Shown: positions 1-9,565 of the stretch, in pieces
How positions within the stretch are numbered: position 1 is the stretch's first letter
How the letters are laid out: each line of letters starts with the position of its first letter
Assembly: GCA_937942875.1 (NCBI GenBank)
Contig: CALEBT010000055.1
Location: forward strand, 1 to 42,062
Length of the DNA stretch: 42,062 nt
Direction: 5' to 3'
Source of the DNA: an uncultured Ignavibacterium sp.
GTDB taxonomy: Bacteria; Bacteroidota; Ignavibacteria; Ignavibacteriales; Ignavibacteriaceae
Notes under the pieces: model-generated
The model's input: the letters and a program-made list of their open reading frames with translations, nothing else
Database searches by the model: none
Told to the model about the DNA's origin: nothing
Program-made: the position numbers and the translations under genes

Positions 1-2283
1 CGCAGTTGTCGGCTCGGAAATTTTCAGATGCTTTTCATACTTCTTCAGAGCTTTACGAAAATCAACCGCAGCACCTTTTGCCTTCTGCTCTGATTTATCT
101 TTTGTTTCAATCAAAGCTAATCTTGTGAAAGGAGGATAACCGTGTTTTTCTCTGTCTAAAATTTCTCTTCTGTAAAATCCGTCATAATCATATAATAAAA
201 CTTTTTGAATTACGAAGTGTTTATCATTTTTAGTTTGAATTAAAACCTCGCCTTCAGTTTTACTTCTTCCTGATCTGCCAGCAACCTGAGTTAATAATTG
301 AAAAGTTCTCTCATCTGATCTGAAGTCTGGCAGCCACAAAGTGTTTTCAGCGGAAATCACTCCAACTAAAGTAACTCTCGGGAAATCAAGTCCTTTTGAT
401 ACCATCTGTGTCCCAACAAGGATATCAATTTCGCCTTTTGAAAAACTCAAAAGAATGTTTCCCAAATAATTTTTCTTAGTAATTGAATCTGAATCAATTC
501 TTTTTATAACAGCATTAGGAAAATAAAATTGAAGTTCATCTTCAACCTTTTCTGTGCCTGCGCCGAAATGTTTGAGATTAAGAGAACCGCAAGTTGAGCA
601 TTCACTTATAATATTTTTGATCATTCCGCAATAATGACATTGAAGAATATTTTTGTTTAAATGAAAAACCATAGGTACACTACAATTTGTACAAGTTTCG
701 ATTTCACCGCAATCCTCACAATAAATCTGAGTTGAAAATCCTCTTCTGTTCTGAAGAAGGATTACTCCTTCCTTTTTCTTTAGTCTATCCTCAATTTTAT
801 CTAATAGAGTTTTTGAAAACACTCCCTCGATTCTGCCTTTTTTCTGCTCAACGATAACATTAACAGATTGAATATGCGGCATTTTAGCACCGTCAATTCT
901 TTTGGGTAGTTGAATATAGACATATTTTCCTATTTCTGCGTTGTAACGGCTTTCTATTGAAGGAGTTGCAGAACCAAGAACTACAGGACAATTGTAAAAA
1001 CTTCCCAGCATAATAGCCGAATCACGGGCATTATATCGTGGCGTTAAATCCTGCTGTTTATAACTACTATCGTGCTCTTCATCAACTACAATCAATCCGA
1101 TATTATCAAGCGGAGCGAAAAGTGCTGACCGTGCTCCAACAACGACTTTGGATTTACCTTTCAGAATTCTTCGCCAGGCGTCAAATCTTTCTCCATCAGA
1201 CATTCTGCTATGAATAACTGAAACAGTATCACCAAAGTTGTTAAAAAATCTTGAGGCAATTTGAGGAGTTAATGAAATTTCGGGTACAAGAATTAAAACG
1301 GTTTTGCCCTTTTCAATAGCAATCTTTGCAAGTTCAATGTAAACCTGAGTTTTACCACTGCCCGTAATCCCGTGTAAAAGAAATGTTTGAAATTTTTCTT
1401 CATTAATTCTGGGGATAACTGCATCAATTACTTTTTTTTGATTTTCTGTTAGTTTAAAATTCTGAAGTTGTTCCGTGTAAATATCATTATACATTCGCTC
1501 AACTTCTTTTTCAAAAATTTCAAGTATTCCTTTTTTAACAAGTGAATCAACCGATGATTTTGAGGTCTCTGTTTTGTGTAAAAGTTCGGCAAGAGGAAGA
1601 ACATTATTACCCTTTTGTAACATTATCAGTAAAATCTTAACCTGATTCGGAGATTTTCTTTCCAATTCCGGAAAACTTGAATAAAGATCCGCAACATTTT
1701 TTTTTAATTTTACGTACTTTTCCTTCTTAGGTTTAACTTTCGGTTTTGATATTTCATCTGAAATAGTAATTACACCCTCTTCCTGAAGATTTCTTATTTG
1801 TGAGTAAATATTTTTTTGACCAACAGCTTTTTTTAAGGCAGTAAGAGAGATTTGCTCTTTATTAAGAAGAACATTCAATATTTTATGTTTCAGAGTGCTT
1901 TGTTTTTTTTCCTGATCAATAATTTTACGAATTATCTCTTTATCAGAATAAATCATTCTTTTTGATTCTATTTCTGTTCCGTGGGGAACTGCAAGCTTTA
2001 ATGCTTCTCCCAATGAGCAGAGATAATATTCAGAAAGCCATTCGTAAAATTTCAGATTAGTCTTATTAATTACAGGAGTTTCATCTATCACTTCTTTGAT
2101 TAATTTAATATCATCTTCAATAGTTGTATTTTTTGAAATATCTACAACAAATCCCGTTAGAGTTCTTTTTCCGAAAGGAGCAACTACACGGACACCTTCT
2201 TTGATGTATTTAAGAAGTTCAGAAGGAATTTCATAGGTAAACCTTCTTCTGAAAGGTAATGGAAAAACTACTTGAGCATACAT
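1..2283 (-). CDS. priA: Primosomal protein N' (PriA helicase), C-terminus cut by window edge
   Basis: Replication-restart 3'-5' DNA helicase that recognises stalled forks and helps reload the replicative helicase. The frame is open from ATG at 2283 to base 1, giving 761 residues with no stop, so the last residues lie outside the window. Visible parts: N-terminal DNA-binding region starting MYAQVVFPLPFRRRF; Walker A GITGSGKT at about residues 305-312; DEEH box at 401-404; the zinc-binding insertion with four Cys pairs (CEDC at 522-525, then CTNC, CHYC, and CSTC at 562-565); then GAGTE and the helicase C-lobe with VGTQMVSKGLDFPRV and QVAGRSGR. The start ATG shares one base with the stop of the upstream gene (TAATG), indicating co-transcription and coupling. 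Family identity is clear; only the C-terminus is unseen. Confidence 0.95.
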   Translation of the reverse strand, partial: MYAQVVFPLPFRRRFTYEIPSELLKYIKEGVRVVAPFGKRTLTGFVVDISKNTTIEDDIKLIKEVIDETPVINKTNLKFYEWLSEYYLCSLGEALKLAVPHGTEIESKRMIYSDKEIIRKIIDQEKKQSTLKHKILNVLLNKEQISLTALKKAVGQKNIYSQIRNLQEEGVITISDEISKPKVKPKKEKYVKLKKNVADLYSSFPELERKSPNQVKILLIMLQKGNNVLPLAELLHKTETSKSSVDSLVKKGILEIFEKEVERMYNDIYTEQLQNFKLTENQKKVIDAVIPRINEEKFQTFLLHGITGSGKTQVYIELAKIAIEKGKTVLILVPEISLTPQIASRFFNNFGDTVSVIHSRMSDGERFDAWRRILKGKSKVVVGARSALFAPLDNIGLIVVDEEHDSSYKQQDLTPRYNARDSAIMLGSFYNCPVVLGSATPSIESRYNAEIGKYVYIQLPKRIDGAKMPHIQSVNVIVEQKKGRIEGVFSKTLLDKIEDRLKKKEGVILLQNRRGFSTQIYCEDCGEIETCTNCSVPMVFHLNKNILQCHYCGMIKNIISECSTCGSLNLKHFGAGTEKVEDELQFYFPNAVIKRIDSDSITKKNYLGNILLSFSKGEIDILVGTQMVSKGLDFPRVTLVGVISAENTLWLPDFRSDERTFQLLTQVAGRSGRSKTEGEVLIQTKNDKHFVIQKVLLYDYDGFYRREILDREKHGYPPFTRLALIETKDKSEQKAKGAAVDFRKALKKYEKHLKISEPTTA

Positions 2284-2819
2284 TATTTTTTGTAATAAGG
2301 CGCCAGTGATTTAATGTTTGGCAATTCCGTATCCTCACTAAACATTTTAAACTTCAGGGTTTTCAAAGATTTATCCCAAACGATTCGCTTATATTCATCA
2401 TATACAAAAATTTGTCCGTTTGTTGATATTATGCTGTCTTCAGGACTTAGTGTAAGAAAATAGTAAGGATCATCAAACTGAATGGATTCAGCTTTTGAAA
2501 TGTCATCAAATTCATAACTGATAATAGCATTTAACTTATCCCCTTGAACGAATAAATTTCTTGAAACAATTTTCTTCCCTTCGTTTTCCAAATCTCTTAT
2601 AAAGTCACTGCTTTCGGCAGCGTAGTCAAATACAATTTCCTTATCATTTTTCAATTCCTCTTCATTTTTAGCATCTGAGCAAATATCTTCAATAGTAACA
2701 AAGGAGCTGCCCTTCAAATCATCTATAATAGTTACCTCGTAACTGACGGATTTGAAAATAATACAACCATTAAAAACAAAAGCAAAACTGACCATAAAGA
2801 ATAAAAATAATTTTTTCAT
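2283..2819 (-). CDS. Putative lipoprotein of unknown function
   Basis: 178 residues. The N-terminus is a Lys-Lys start, a hydrophobic stretch (about residues 4-17) and a Gly-Cys pair at 18-19, which reads as a lipoprotein signal peptide, although the FNGC box is not a perfect lipobox. The mature part is charged and has no motif I recognise; it alternates short hydrophobic strands and polar turns. It lies upstream of priA with a one-base stop/start overlap, so it is probably co-transcribed with it. No function is assigned. It could equally be a secreted protein cleaved by signal peptidase I. Confidence 0.75.
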   Translation of the reverse strand: MKKLFLFFMVSFAFVFNGCIIFKSVSYEVTIIDDLKGSSFVTIEDICSDAKNEEELKNDKEIVFDYAAESSDFIRDLENEGKKIVSRNLFVQGDKLNAIISYEFDDISKAESIQFDDPYYFLTLSPEDSIISTNGQIFVYDEYKRIVWDKSLKTLKFKMFSEDTELPNIKSLAPYYKK

Positions 2820-2866
2820 AACTGCCTCATTGTAATAAAAATAAGTAAAATCTTAAATCAAATATA

Positions 2867-3934
2867 TCAGATAACAGGAGATTCTTCTAAACTAAAAGTC
2901 TGTTCTTCTGTATCAAGAGTTGCCAAAGCACCGAAAGGGATAGTGAATTTATTTTTTATATGACCGAATGTCATTCCGTAAATAACAGGAATTTTAAGAT
3001 TTCCAAGACGGTCTTTGAGAACTTCCATTAAAGTAAATGATTTTGAAAAAGAAGGATCATCAGTTTTTGATTCACACTTTCTGAAAATACCCATCATTAT
3101 ACCGGAAGCTTTATCAAACTTTTTTGCCTGAATAAGTTGCGTTAACATTCTATCAATTCTGTAAGGTTCTTCTCCGACTTCTTCAAAAAAGACAATTGCA
3201 TTTTCATAAGAAACATCATATTCAGTTCCAATTAAAGAGACCATTATTGAAAGATTACCTCCTATCAATTTACCTTTTGCTTTCCCTTTTACAATAGAGA
3301 AAACACCATAAGGATTTTCATCTAGATCTTCGGTTGCATTTGAAAATTTGATCGGATAATTATTTTCAATTAAAACTGAGTTAAAATTTTTAACTGAAAA
3401 ATCGTTAAAAGTTGAGGTTGAGACCGGACCGTGAAAAGTAATCAATCCGGTCTTTTTGAAAATTCCATACATCAAAGCTGTAACATCACTATAACCTATA
3501 AGCACTTTTGGATTTCGTTGAATTGATTTATAGTCTAATAAAGGAAGAATTCTTGCACAACCATATCCGCCTCGAGCACACATAATACCGTTAACTGATT
3601 TATCTTCAAATTTTTCTTGTAAGTCCTCTGCCCGCATAGAGTCTGTTCCGGAGAAATATCCGTTTTGAAGCAAAATTTTATCTGAATAGACTCCCCTAAA
3701 ACCTAAAGCTTCAATCTTTTTAATTGAATCTTCAAGTTCCTCTTTTGATATATAACTACCCGGAGCAACCAATGCAATTGAATCTCCGCTTTTTAATCTT
3801 TTGGGTTTAATAGTTTTTGGAAATACTTCCGATAAAAATTCATCAGCTAAATCATTTGCAAATACTTTGTTTACGGGATTTACCGCCATTGCAGAGGTTA
3901 AGCCAATAGTTTTTAAGAAAGCTTTTCTTTTCAT
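2867..3934 (-). CDS. ldcA: Muramoyltetrapeptide LD-carboxypeptidase (peptidase S66 family)
   Basis: Cleaves the L,D bond that releases the terminal D-Ala from muramyl tetrapeptides during peptidoglycan recycling. The S66 Ser-Glu-His set is visible: nucleophile Ser149 in GYSD, Glu in FFEEVGEEPYRIDR (about residues 249-262) and His325 in GMTFGH. The FHGP block is at 167-170. Length is 355 residues; the extra roughly 45 N-terminal residues carry a basic start (MKRKAFLKTIGLTSAMA) resembling a Tat or Sec export signal, so the enzyme may be exported rather than cytoplasmic as in E. coli. It sits about 45 bases downstream of the large sensor kinase on the same strand. Family assignment is firm; localisation is inference. 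Confidence 0.9.
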   Translation of the reverse strand: MKRKAFLKTIGLTSAMAVNPVNKVFANDLADEFLSEVFPKTIKPKRLKSGDSIALVAPGSYISKEELEDSIKKIEALGFRGVYSDKILLQNGYFSGTDSMRAEDLQEKFEDKSVNGIMCARGGYGCARILPLLDYKSIQRNPKVLIGYSDVTALMYGIFKKTGLITFHGPVSTSTFNDFSVKNFNSVLIENNYPIKFSNATEDLDENPYGVFSIVKGKAKGKLIGGNLSIMVSLIGTEYDVSYENAIVFFEEVGEEPYRIDRMLTQLIQAKKFDKASGIMMGIFRKCESKTDDPSFSKSFTLMEVLKDRLGNLKIPVIYGMTFGHIKNKFTIPFGALATLDTEEQTFSLEESPVI

Positions 3935-3978
3935 TTTAGTTTAGGAATAATTTTTATGGGGTAAATAAAAATTTTGTA

Positions 3979-6900
3979 TTATTCTTCTAACATTTGTGCT
4001 AACAAGTCAAATAGATCATTTTTCGAAAATGGTTTCGATAAATAATGGGTCATCCCTTGTGATAAAAATTCTTCTTTATTTTTATCAAAAGCGTATGCTG
4101 TAATTGCTGCTATGGGAACTTTACTATAGTCATTTAGTTGTCTGATGAGTTTTGTAAGTTGAACTCCATCAGTATCATTCTTCAAATTAATATCCATCAG
4201 AATAGCTCTGTAAGAATTTTGCTTAACTTTCATCAATGCTTCATCCGCAGTACGAGCAATATCAAAATCATACTTACCTCTCAACATAAGACTAACTATA
4301 TCAACAGAAGCCTGATCATCTTCTACATATAATAAATCGAACTGATTTTTAGTTAAAAGATTTTCTCCATTTTTCGATGCAATTTTATTAGTTTCTTTCA
4401 ATTCTTTATTTAATTTTTTATCAACTAAAGGAAATTCTATGATAAAATTGCTGCCTTTATCTTTCTCACTCTCCAGATAGATTTTTCCATTCAAAAGGGT
4501 TGTGAATCTTTTAACAATTGTCAGTCCTAAACCTGTACCTTCGAAACTTCTGTTCAGACCCTCACTAACTTGTCTGAACTCTTCCCAGATAAGATTCTGG
4601 CTTTCTTTTGGAATACCAATTCCTGTATCAATAATTTGAATTCTTGCATTATTACCAACAGTTTCTAATTTAACAGTTACACTTCCTTTGTTTGTAAATT
4701 TAATTGCATTATTAATTAGATTATTTAGGATGTTTTGAATTAAATTGGAATCAATTCGGCATAGGATTTCTTTGTTAGGCAGCTCAAGAATGTAATTCAA
4801 CCCTTTTTTCTTAGCAGCTTGTTCAAAAAGTTTATAAGAATTGATAATGTGAGGAATTATATTTTCTTCAACCATCTTTATCTCAATTTTTCCTGCCTCA
4901 AGTTTTGAAAGACTTAAAATAAGGTTCAGTGTTTCTTTTAACCGCTGCCCAGATTTAGTAATAAGTTCTGCCATATGGGAAAGATCTGGTCTGTCTTCAA
5001 GTTCGTCCTTTAAAATGTCAGCAAATCCAAGTATTCCTACTAATGGAGTACGCAATTCGTGACTCATATTTGCAAAGAAGTATGATTTAACTTTATTCAT
5101 CTCTTCAGCTTTATTTTTAGCATCAGTTAATTCATTTATAAGTTTTTTATAAGGTGTAATGTCTCTAAAAATGCTAAGGAGCATTGCAGAGGAATCTTTT
5201 ACTTCAATAAAAGCACTTGTTAATTCTACCCATATTAAATTTCCGTCCAATAGCTCTATTTCTGTTTCAAATTTATCTCTAATTGTTCTATACTTAAATC
5301 TTTGAATAAAAGAGTTCAAAGTTTTATCTCTATCTCTGATTACGTAAGCAATATTAAAAGGTTTTCCAATTAAGTTTTCCCGTTTAACTTTAAATAGTTC
5401 GCAATAGGCTTTATTCACATTAACTACAATTCCTTCTTCATTAACAAGCCGCATTGCGTCAACCGAATTTTCCCACACAGAACGGAATTCTTCCTCAGAC
5501 CTAATTAAAGTCTCCATCATTTTTTTACGCTGAGTAATATCCTCCTGAACTGCTACGAAGTGCGTAATTTTTCCATACTTGTCAATAATTGGAGAGATAG
5601 TAGATTCCACCCAGAAAAGCGAGCCGTCCTTTTTACGATTTAATATCTCTCCATGCCAATCTTCTCCCTTAATAATTTTACTCCAGATAGATTTATAAAA
5701 ATCTTCTGAATGAAATCCAGACTTTAATAACCTTGTGCTTTTACCTTTTACTTCTTCTAAAGTGTATTGAGTTAACTCAGTAAATTTAGGATTAACAAAT
5801 TCAATATTTCCTTTTGTATCAGTAATAAATATTATTACAGGATTTTGAATTACAGCTGTTTTTAGAAGTTGAATTTCTTTTTCTGCTTGTTTTTGTTCAG
5901 TCTTGTCAAATACAATAGCATAGAAGAATTTATGATTTTTTATAGTAATTAAAGAAGTATAAACTTCCACATTTTTTATATCACCATTTGCTAATCTATG
6001 ATTGGCTTCAAATTTACTTTGTATCTTATTAAAGATTTTAATCATTGAATTTTTTATAATTTCTTGAGGGGCTGTATCAATATCAAATATGGATTTCTCT
6101 TTGAGCTTATCTAAACTATATCCGTAGAACTTCTGTGCTGATTTGTTTGCGTCAACAACTATCCCGCTCTCAGAATCAAAGAGTAGTAAAATTGCTTCTT
6201 GATTTTCAAAAAGATTTCTGAAACGTTCTTCACTTTCCCGAATTTCTTCCAAACCTCTTTGACGATCTAAAAATAAACTAAGAGTACCAGCTACTCTCTC
6301 CATTAAACTGATAGTATCCTCATCAAAAGCATCTGGATTTGAATAATCCTGTATTACAAGAGCTCCTACAACATCATCTTTGACTCTTAAGGGTACACCA
6401 AGCCATTGCTGCGGAGCAGTTCCAACAAGTTCAATGATTTTTTGATCAAGTAATTTGTCTAATTCCGATTTTTTCAAACAAATGGTTTTATTTTGCTCGA
6501 TTAAGTAACCTGTAAGAGAGCCTTTTGCTTTCCAAACGGTAATATCGTCTTTTTCATCAACTTCCAAAACAGACCGCAGAAGACCTGTTTCAGAATTATA
6601 ATAAGCAATAAAAAAGTTTTTAACATCTGTTAACTGAGAAATTTGCTGAATTACAGTTTCATATACTTCAATTTCTGATTTATGAGTGATTACTGCTTTA
6701 AATATCTCCAATTCAATCTGAGAAAGTAAAACGGACTTCTTTTCAGTGGTGATATCTTTTACGGCTCCGAGTATTTCTGTAACTCTTTTTTCTTTTGTAT
6801 CCCAGATAGGACTAGCAAAAACTCTGACCCATACAATTCTACCACTCTTATGGAAAGTTCTAAACTCAGCAGTGGCTTCCTGGTTATTCAATAATTTTTG

Positions 6901-8478
6901 TTGAAATCCTTCAACAATATTTCTATCATCTGTATGTGAAAAAGCAATCAATCCGTTAGATTGAATATATTCTTCAAAACTATATCCGGTAATTTTTTCA
7001 AAAGCTCCTGCTACCCAATTTGTTGAAACTTTACCCTCTTTATCGATTTTGGATGAGAATAAGTAATCAGAAATAAGATTTGAAATTACTCTAAATTTTT
7101 TCTCACTTTCTTTTAACTGTAAATAATAATTTGTTTTTTCAGTTATATCTGTAATATATCCTTCAAGATATAAAAGCTCTCCTGAATCTGATAAGATAAC
7201 ACGACCTTTTTCCCATATCCATTTAATAACTCCTGATTTTGTTTTGATAGGATACTCATATTCAAAATAACTATTATCTCTTAAAGCTTTTTCCCATCTT
7301 TCATTTATTTCATTTTTATAATCTGAATCAATAATATCATTAAAAACAATGCTATTAGTTAAAAATTCTTGTGGTTTATAGCCTGTTATTTCAAAACAAC
7401 CATCACTTATATAATACATTGTCCAGCTTTTATCATAAGCGCATCTGTAAACAAAACCGGGTAAGTTCGATATAAGAAAACTTTGAAATTTCTCTTTTTC
7501 TTCCAGAGCTTTTATTTTTTTTCTTTCTTCAGTTTGGTCTCTGAATATCAGAACTACACCAATTATTTCTTCTCTTATTTTTATTGGTGCAGCGGAATCA
7601 ACAATAGGATATTCTTTACCGGTTTTACTGATGAGAAGAGTATGGTTTGCAAGATTTGTAACTATACCCTTTTCATAAGCCAATTTCACAGGATTAGTTA
7701 CTGTGGATCTTGTATATTCATTGCATATAACAAAAACTTTGTCAAGTGGTTTACCTAAAGCATCTTCTTCTTTCCAGCCAGTTAGTTGCTCAGCAATAGA
7801 ATTCATTTTCATAACGTTACCATACTTGTCTGTTGTAATAACCGCATCACCAATACTGTAAAGAGTAGTCTTGAATAATTCTTCACTTTTTTTCAATGAA
7901 ACAAGAGTTTCATTATTTCTAAGTTGATTTAATATTATTTTCCCAATTCCAAGTGTTATTATAGGATAAAAAATTATTACAGTCGGACCTATTTTGTGTA
8001 TCACATTAACAATACTTTTAGAGGGCAGAAAGACCATTGAAAGAACCATAACAGAGGAAACTATTAAGCCAAATAAATAGAGATTAGAATTACTTAGCTG
8101 AATTTTATTTTGAGCAACTTTTTTATAAAAATAACAGCCTAAAAGGAATGATATTAAGATAACTAATACACCTACAAAAGCGCCCTCACCACCAAGATAT
8201 ATTCTGTAAGAAATAGCAAACAGTGAGGATATAAGTCCTGAGATATAACCAAAAAATAATGTTGATAAACTAATTACAATAGACCTGCCGTCGAAAATTA
8301 TGCCTTCAGAAAAAACGAAAGGATATGACATTCCAATAACTGCAATTATACCAAACAATAATCCTTGAGAGATTTGTCCTTTGATAGTCTTGCTGTCAAA
8401 TTTCTGATCTATAAAATTTGAAATAACACTTAAAGACAAAAGTGCAAATAAATTATATAGAAGATCAACTATTATCAT
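3979..8478 (-). CDS. Hybrid sensor histidine kinase with 5TM-LytS-type input, multiple PAS, GAF and receiver domains
   Basis: 1499 residues. The N-terminal ~180 residues form a multi-helix membrane unit with FDGRS and YRIYLGG motifs typical of 5TM-5TMR_LYT sensors. Next come PAS/PAC units at roughly 198-320, 330-450, 458-580, 745-865, 870-985 and 990-1110, interrupted by a GAF domain at about 585-740. The transmitter follows: H-box FFANMSHELRTP with phospho-acceptor His1140, N-box around NNLINNAIKF, G1 DTGIGIP (1284-1290) and G2 GTGLGL (1314-1319). A receiver ends the protein: acidic pair Asp1387/Asp1388, phospho-acceptor Asp1429 (LMDIN), Thr1460, Lys1482 (SKPF). No output DNA-binding domain and no response regulator lie next door, so its partner is elsewhere. 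It probably senses an envelope or redox/small-molecule cue, but the ligand cannot be read from sequence. Confidence 0.92.
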   Translation of the reverse strand: MIIVDLLYNLFALLSLSVISNFIDQKFDSKTIKGQISQGLLFGIIAVIGMSYPFVFSEGIIFDGRSIVISLSTLFFGYISGLISSLFAISYRIYLGGEGAFVGVLVILISFLLGCYFYKKVAQNKIQLSNSNLYLFGLIVSSVMVLSMVFLPSKSIVNVIHKIGPTVIIFYPIITLGIGKIILNQLRNNETLVSLKKSEELFKTTLYSIGDAVITTDKYGNVMKMNSIAEQLTGWKEEDALGKPLDKVFVICNEYTRSTVTNPVKLAYEKGIVTNLANHTLLISKTGKEYPIVDSAAPIKIREEIIGVVLIFRDQTEERKKIKALEEKEKFQSFLISNLPGFVYRCAYDKSWTMYYISDGCFEITGYKPQEFLTNSIVFNDIIDSDYKNEINERWEKALRDNSYFEYEYPIKTKSGVIKWIWEKGRVILSDSGELLYLEGYITDITEKTNYYLQLKESEKKFRVISNLISDYLFSSKIDKEGKVSTNWVAGAFEKITGYSFEEYIQSNGLIAFSHTDDRNIVEGFQQKLLNNQEATAEFRTFHKSGRIVWVRVFASPIWDTKEKRVTEILGAVKDITTEKKSVLLSQIELEIFKAVITHKSEIEVYETVIQQISQLTDVKNFFIAYYNSETGLLRSVLEVDEKDDITVWKAKGSLTGYLIEQNKTICLKKSELDKLLDQKIIELVGTAPQQWLGVPLRVKDDVVGALVIQDYSNPDAFDEDTISLMERVAGTLSLFLDRQRGLEEIRESEERFRNLFENQEAILLLFDSESGIVVDANKSAQKFYGYSLDKLKEKSIFDIDTAPQEIIKNSMIKIFNKIQSKFEANHRLANGDIKNVEVYTSLITIKNHKFFYAIVFDKTEQKQAEKEIQLLKTAVIQNPVIIFITDTKGNIEFVNPKFTELTQYTLEEVKGKSTRLLKSGFHSEDFYKSIWSKIIKGEDWHGEILNRKKDGSLFWVESTISPIIDKYGKITHFVAVQEDITQRKKMMETLIRSEEEFRSVWENSVDAMRLVNEEGIVVNVNKAYCELFKVKRENLIGKPFNIAYVIRDRDKTLNSFIQRFKYRTIRDKFETEIELLDGNLIWVELTSAFIEVKDSSAMLLSIFRDITPYKKLINELTDAKNKAEEMNKVKSYFFANMSHELRTPLVGILGFADILKDELEDRPDLSHMAELITKSGQRLKETLNLILSLSKLEAGKIEIKMVEENIIPHIINSYKLFEQAAKKKGLNYILELPNKEILCRIDSNLIQNILNNLINNAIKFTNKGSVTVKLETVGNNARIQIIDTGIGIPKESQNLIWEEFRQVSEGLNRSFEGTGLGLTIVKRFTTLLNGKIYLESEKDKGSNFIIEFPLVDKKLNKELKETNKIASKNGENLLTKNQFDLLYVEDDQASVDIVSLMLRGKYDFDIARTADEALMKVKQNSYRAILMDINLKNDTDGVQLTKLIRQLNDYSKVPIAAITAYAFDKNKEEFLSQGMTHYLSKPFSKNDLFDLLAQMLEE

Positions 8479-8584
8479 TAATTATCAAACCCGCAAAGAT
8501 TTTATTGTAATTAATTATCGAAAAAAAAAGTTTTTTTATTAGGAAAAAACGATAAAAACCTTGTGAAAAATAGGTATTAGTACG

Positions 8585-9565
8585 TTATTTTCTTAAACTT
8601 TTTATCAATTTCTGAAAATCTTCAGGGAGCTCAGAATCAAATTTCATAAATTGTTTTGAAATCGGATGAACAAATCCCAAAGTTTTGGCGTGAAGTGCCT
8701 GCCTTGGCATAATTGTCAAGAGATTATTTATTCTTGCTTTCATCTGAGGTAATTCACTTCCATAAACTATTTTATCACCACCATAGGTTCTATCCCCAAA
8801 AACAGGCTTTCCAATTCCCGACATATGAACACGAATCTGATGTGTTCTTCCTGTCTTTAACTTTAGTTTAAGTAAGGTTGTAAACCCGAATTCTTCAATC
8901 ACTTCATAGAAAGTAGTGGCATCTTTTCCTTCAGTATGACTTACAGTAAACTTTTTCCGGTCAGATTTACTTCGTGTAATTTTTGTGGATATTTCACCTT
9001 TCATTTCAGGAAATTTACCCCAACAAATTGCCTGATATTCTCTTTCAATTGTATGTCTGGCAAACTGTTCAGCTAATTTTGAATGAGTAAAATCATCTTT
9101 TGCAATTAGTAATAGTCCTGAAGTATCTTTATCAATACGGTGAACAATGCCAACTCTGAAATTTTCATTTACTTTACTTAACTTATTAGTATGATGTAGA
9201 AGGGCATTTACAAGTGTTCCCGTATAATTTGCAAAAGCAGGATGAGCAACCATCCCGGCAGGTTTATTTACTACTAATAAGTTCTCATCTTCATAAATTA
9301 TGTCAAGAGGAATATTTTCAGGTTCAATTTCTTCAGGACGAGGGGCAATAGGTTGAATGACCAGAATTTCATCGGAAGGTTTGACGATATAATTTGCTTT
9401 TGTTGGTTTGTTATTTACGGTAATTAGTCCTGCTTTTATTGCTTCCTGAATTTTCGTTCTGGTAACATTCTCAATATGATTTGTAAGATAGGTATCTAAC
9501 CTTTCAGGTTTTTTTGCATCAGGAACTTTTATCTGATGTTTCTTTTCCGATATTATTCTGCTCAT
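8585..9565 (-). CDS. rluD: 23S rRNA pseudouridine synthase, RluD/RluA family
   Basis: Isomerises uridines of 23S rRNA helix 69 or a related site. 326 residues: an S4 RNA-binding domain at about residues 20-75 (ERLDTYL...AGLITVN) and the RluA catalytic domain, with catalytic Asp145 in HRIDKDTSG and the KLKTGRTHQIRVH block typical of the family. The start lies 47 bases inside the end of lspA. A GAAAG ribosome-binding sequence sits just upstream of the ATG at 9565, which supports this start despite the overlap. Gene order lspA-rluD is common in bacteria. Whether it is strictly RluD or a close paralogue cannot be decided here. Confidence 0.92.
   Translation of the reverse strand: MSRIISEKKHQIKVPDAKKPERLDTYLTNHIENVTRTKIQEAIKAGLITVNNKPTKANYIVKPSDEILVIQPIAPRPEEIEPENIPLDIIYEDENLLVVNKPAGMVAHPAFANYTGTLVNALLHHTNKLSKVNENFRVGIVHRIDKDTSGLLLIAKDDFTHSKLAEQFARHTIEREYQAICWGKFPEMKGEISTKITRSKSDRKKFTVSHTEGKDATTFYEVIEEFGFTTLLKLKLKTGRTHQIRVHMSGIGKPVFGDRTYGGDKIVYGSELPQMKARINNLLTIMPRQALHAKTLGFVHPISKQFMKFDSELPEDFQKLIKSLRK

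Noticed and set aside
3949-3973. Perfect 9-base AT-only hairpin (AATTTTTAT/ATAAAAATT) between the kinase and LD-carboxypeptidase genes
   Set aside because: No G-C pairs and no following T run on the minus strand; expected by chance in such AT-rich sequence.
4138-4332. Small plus-strand frame inside the kinase gene
   Set aside because: Antisense shadow of the receiver domain coding region.
8521-8537. A9-G-T7 palindrome before the sensor kinase gene
   Set aside because: Low-complexity run; not a terminator because the stem has no G-C pairs.
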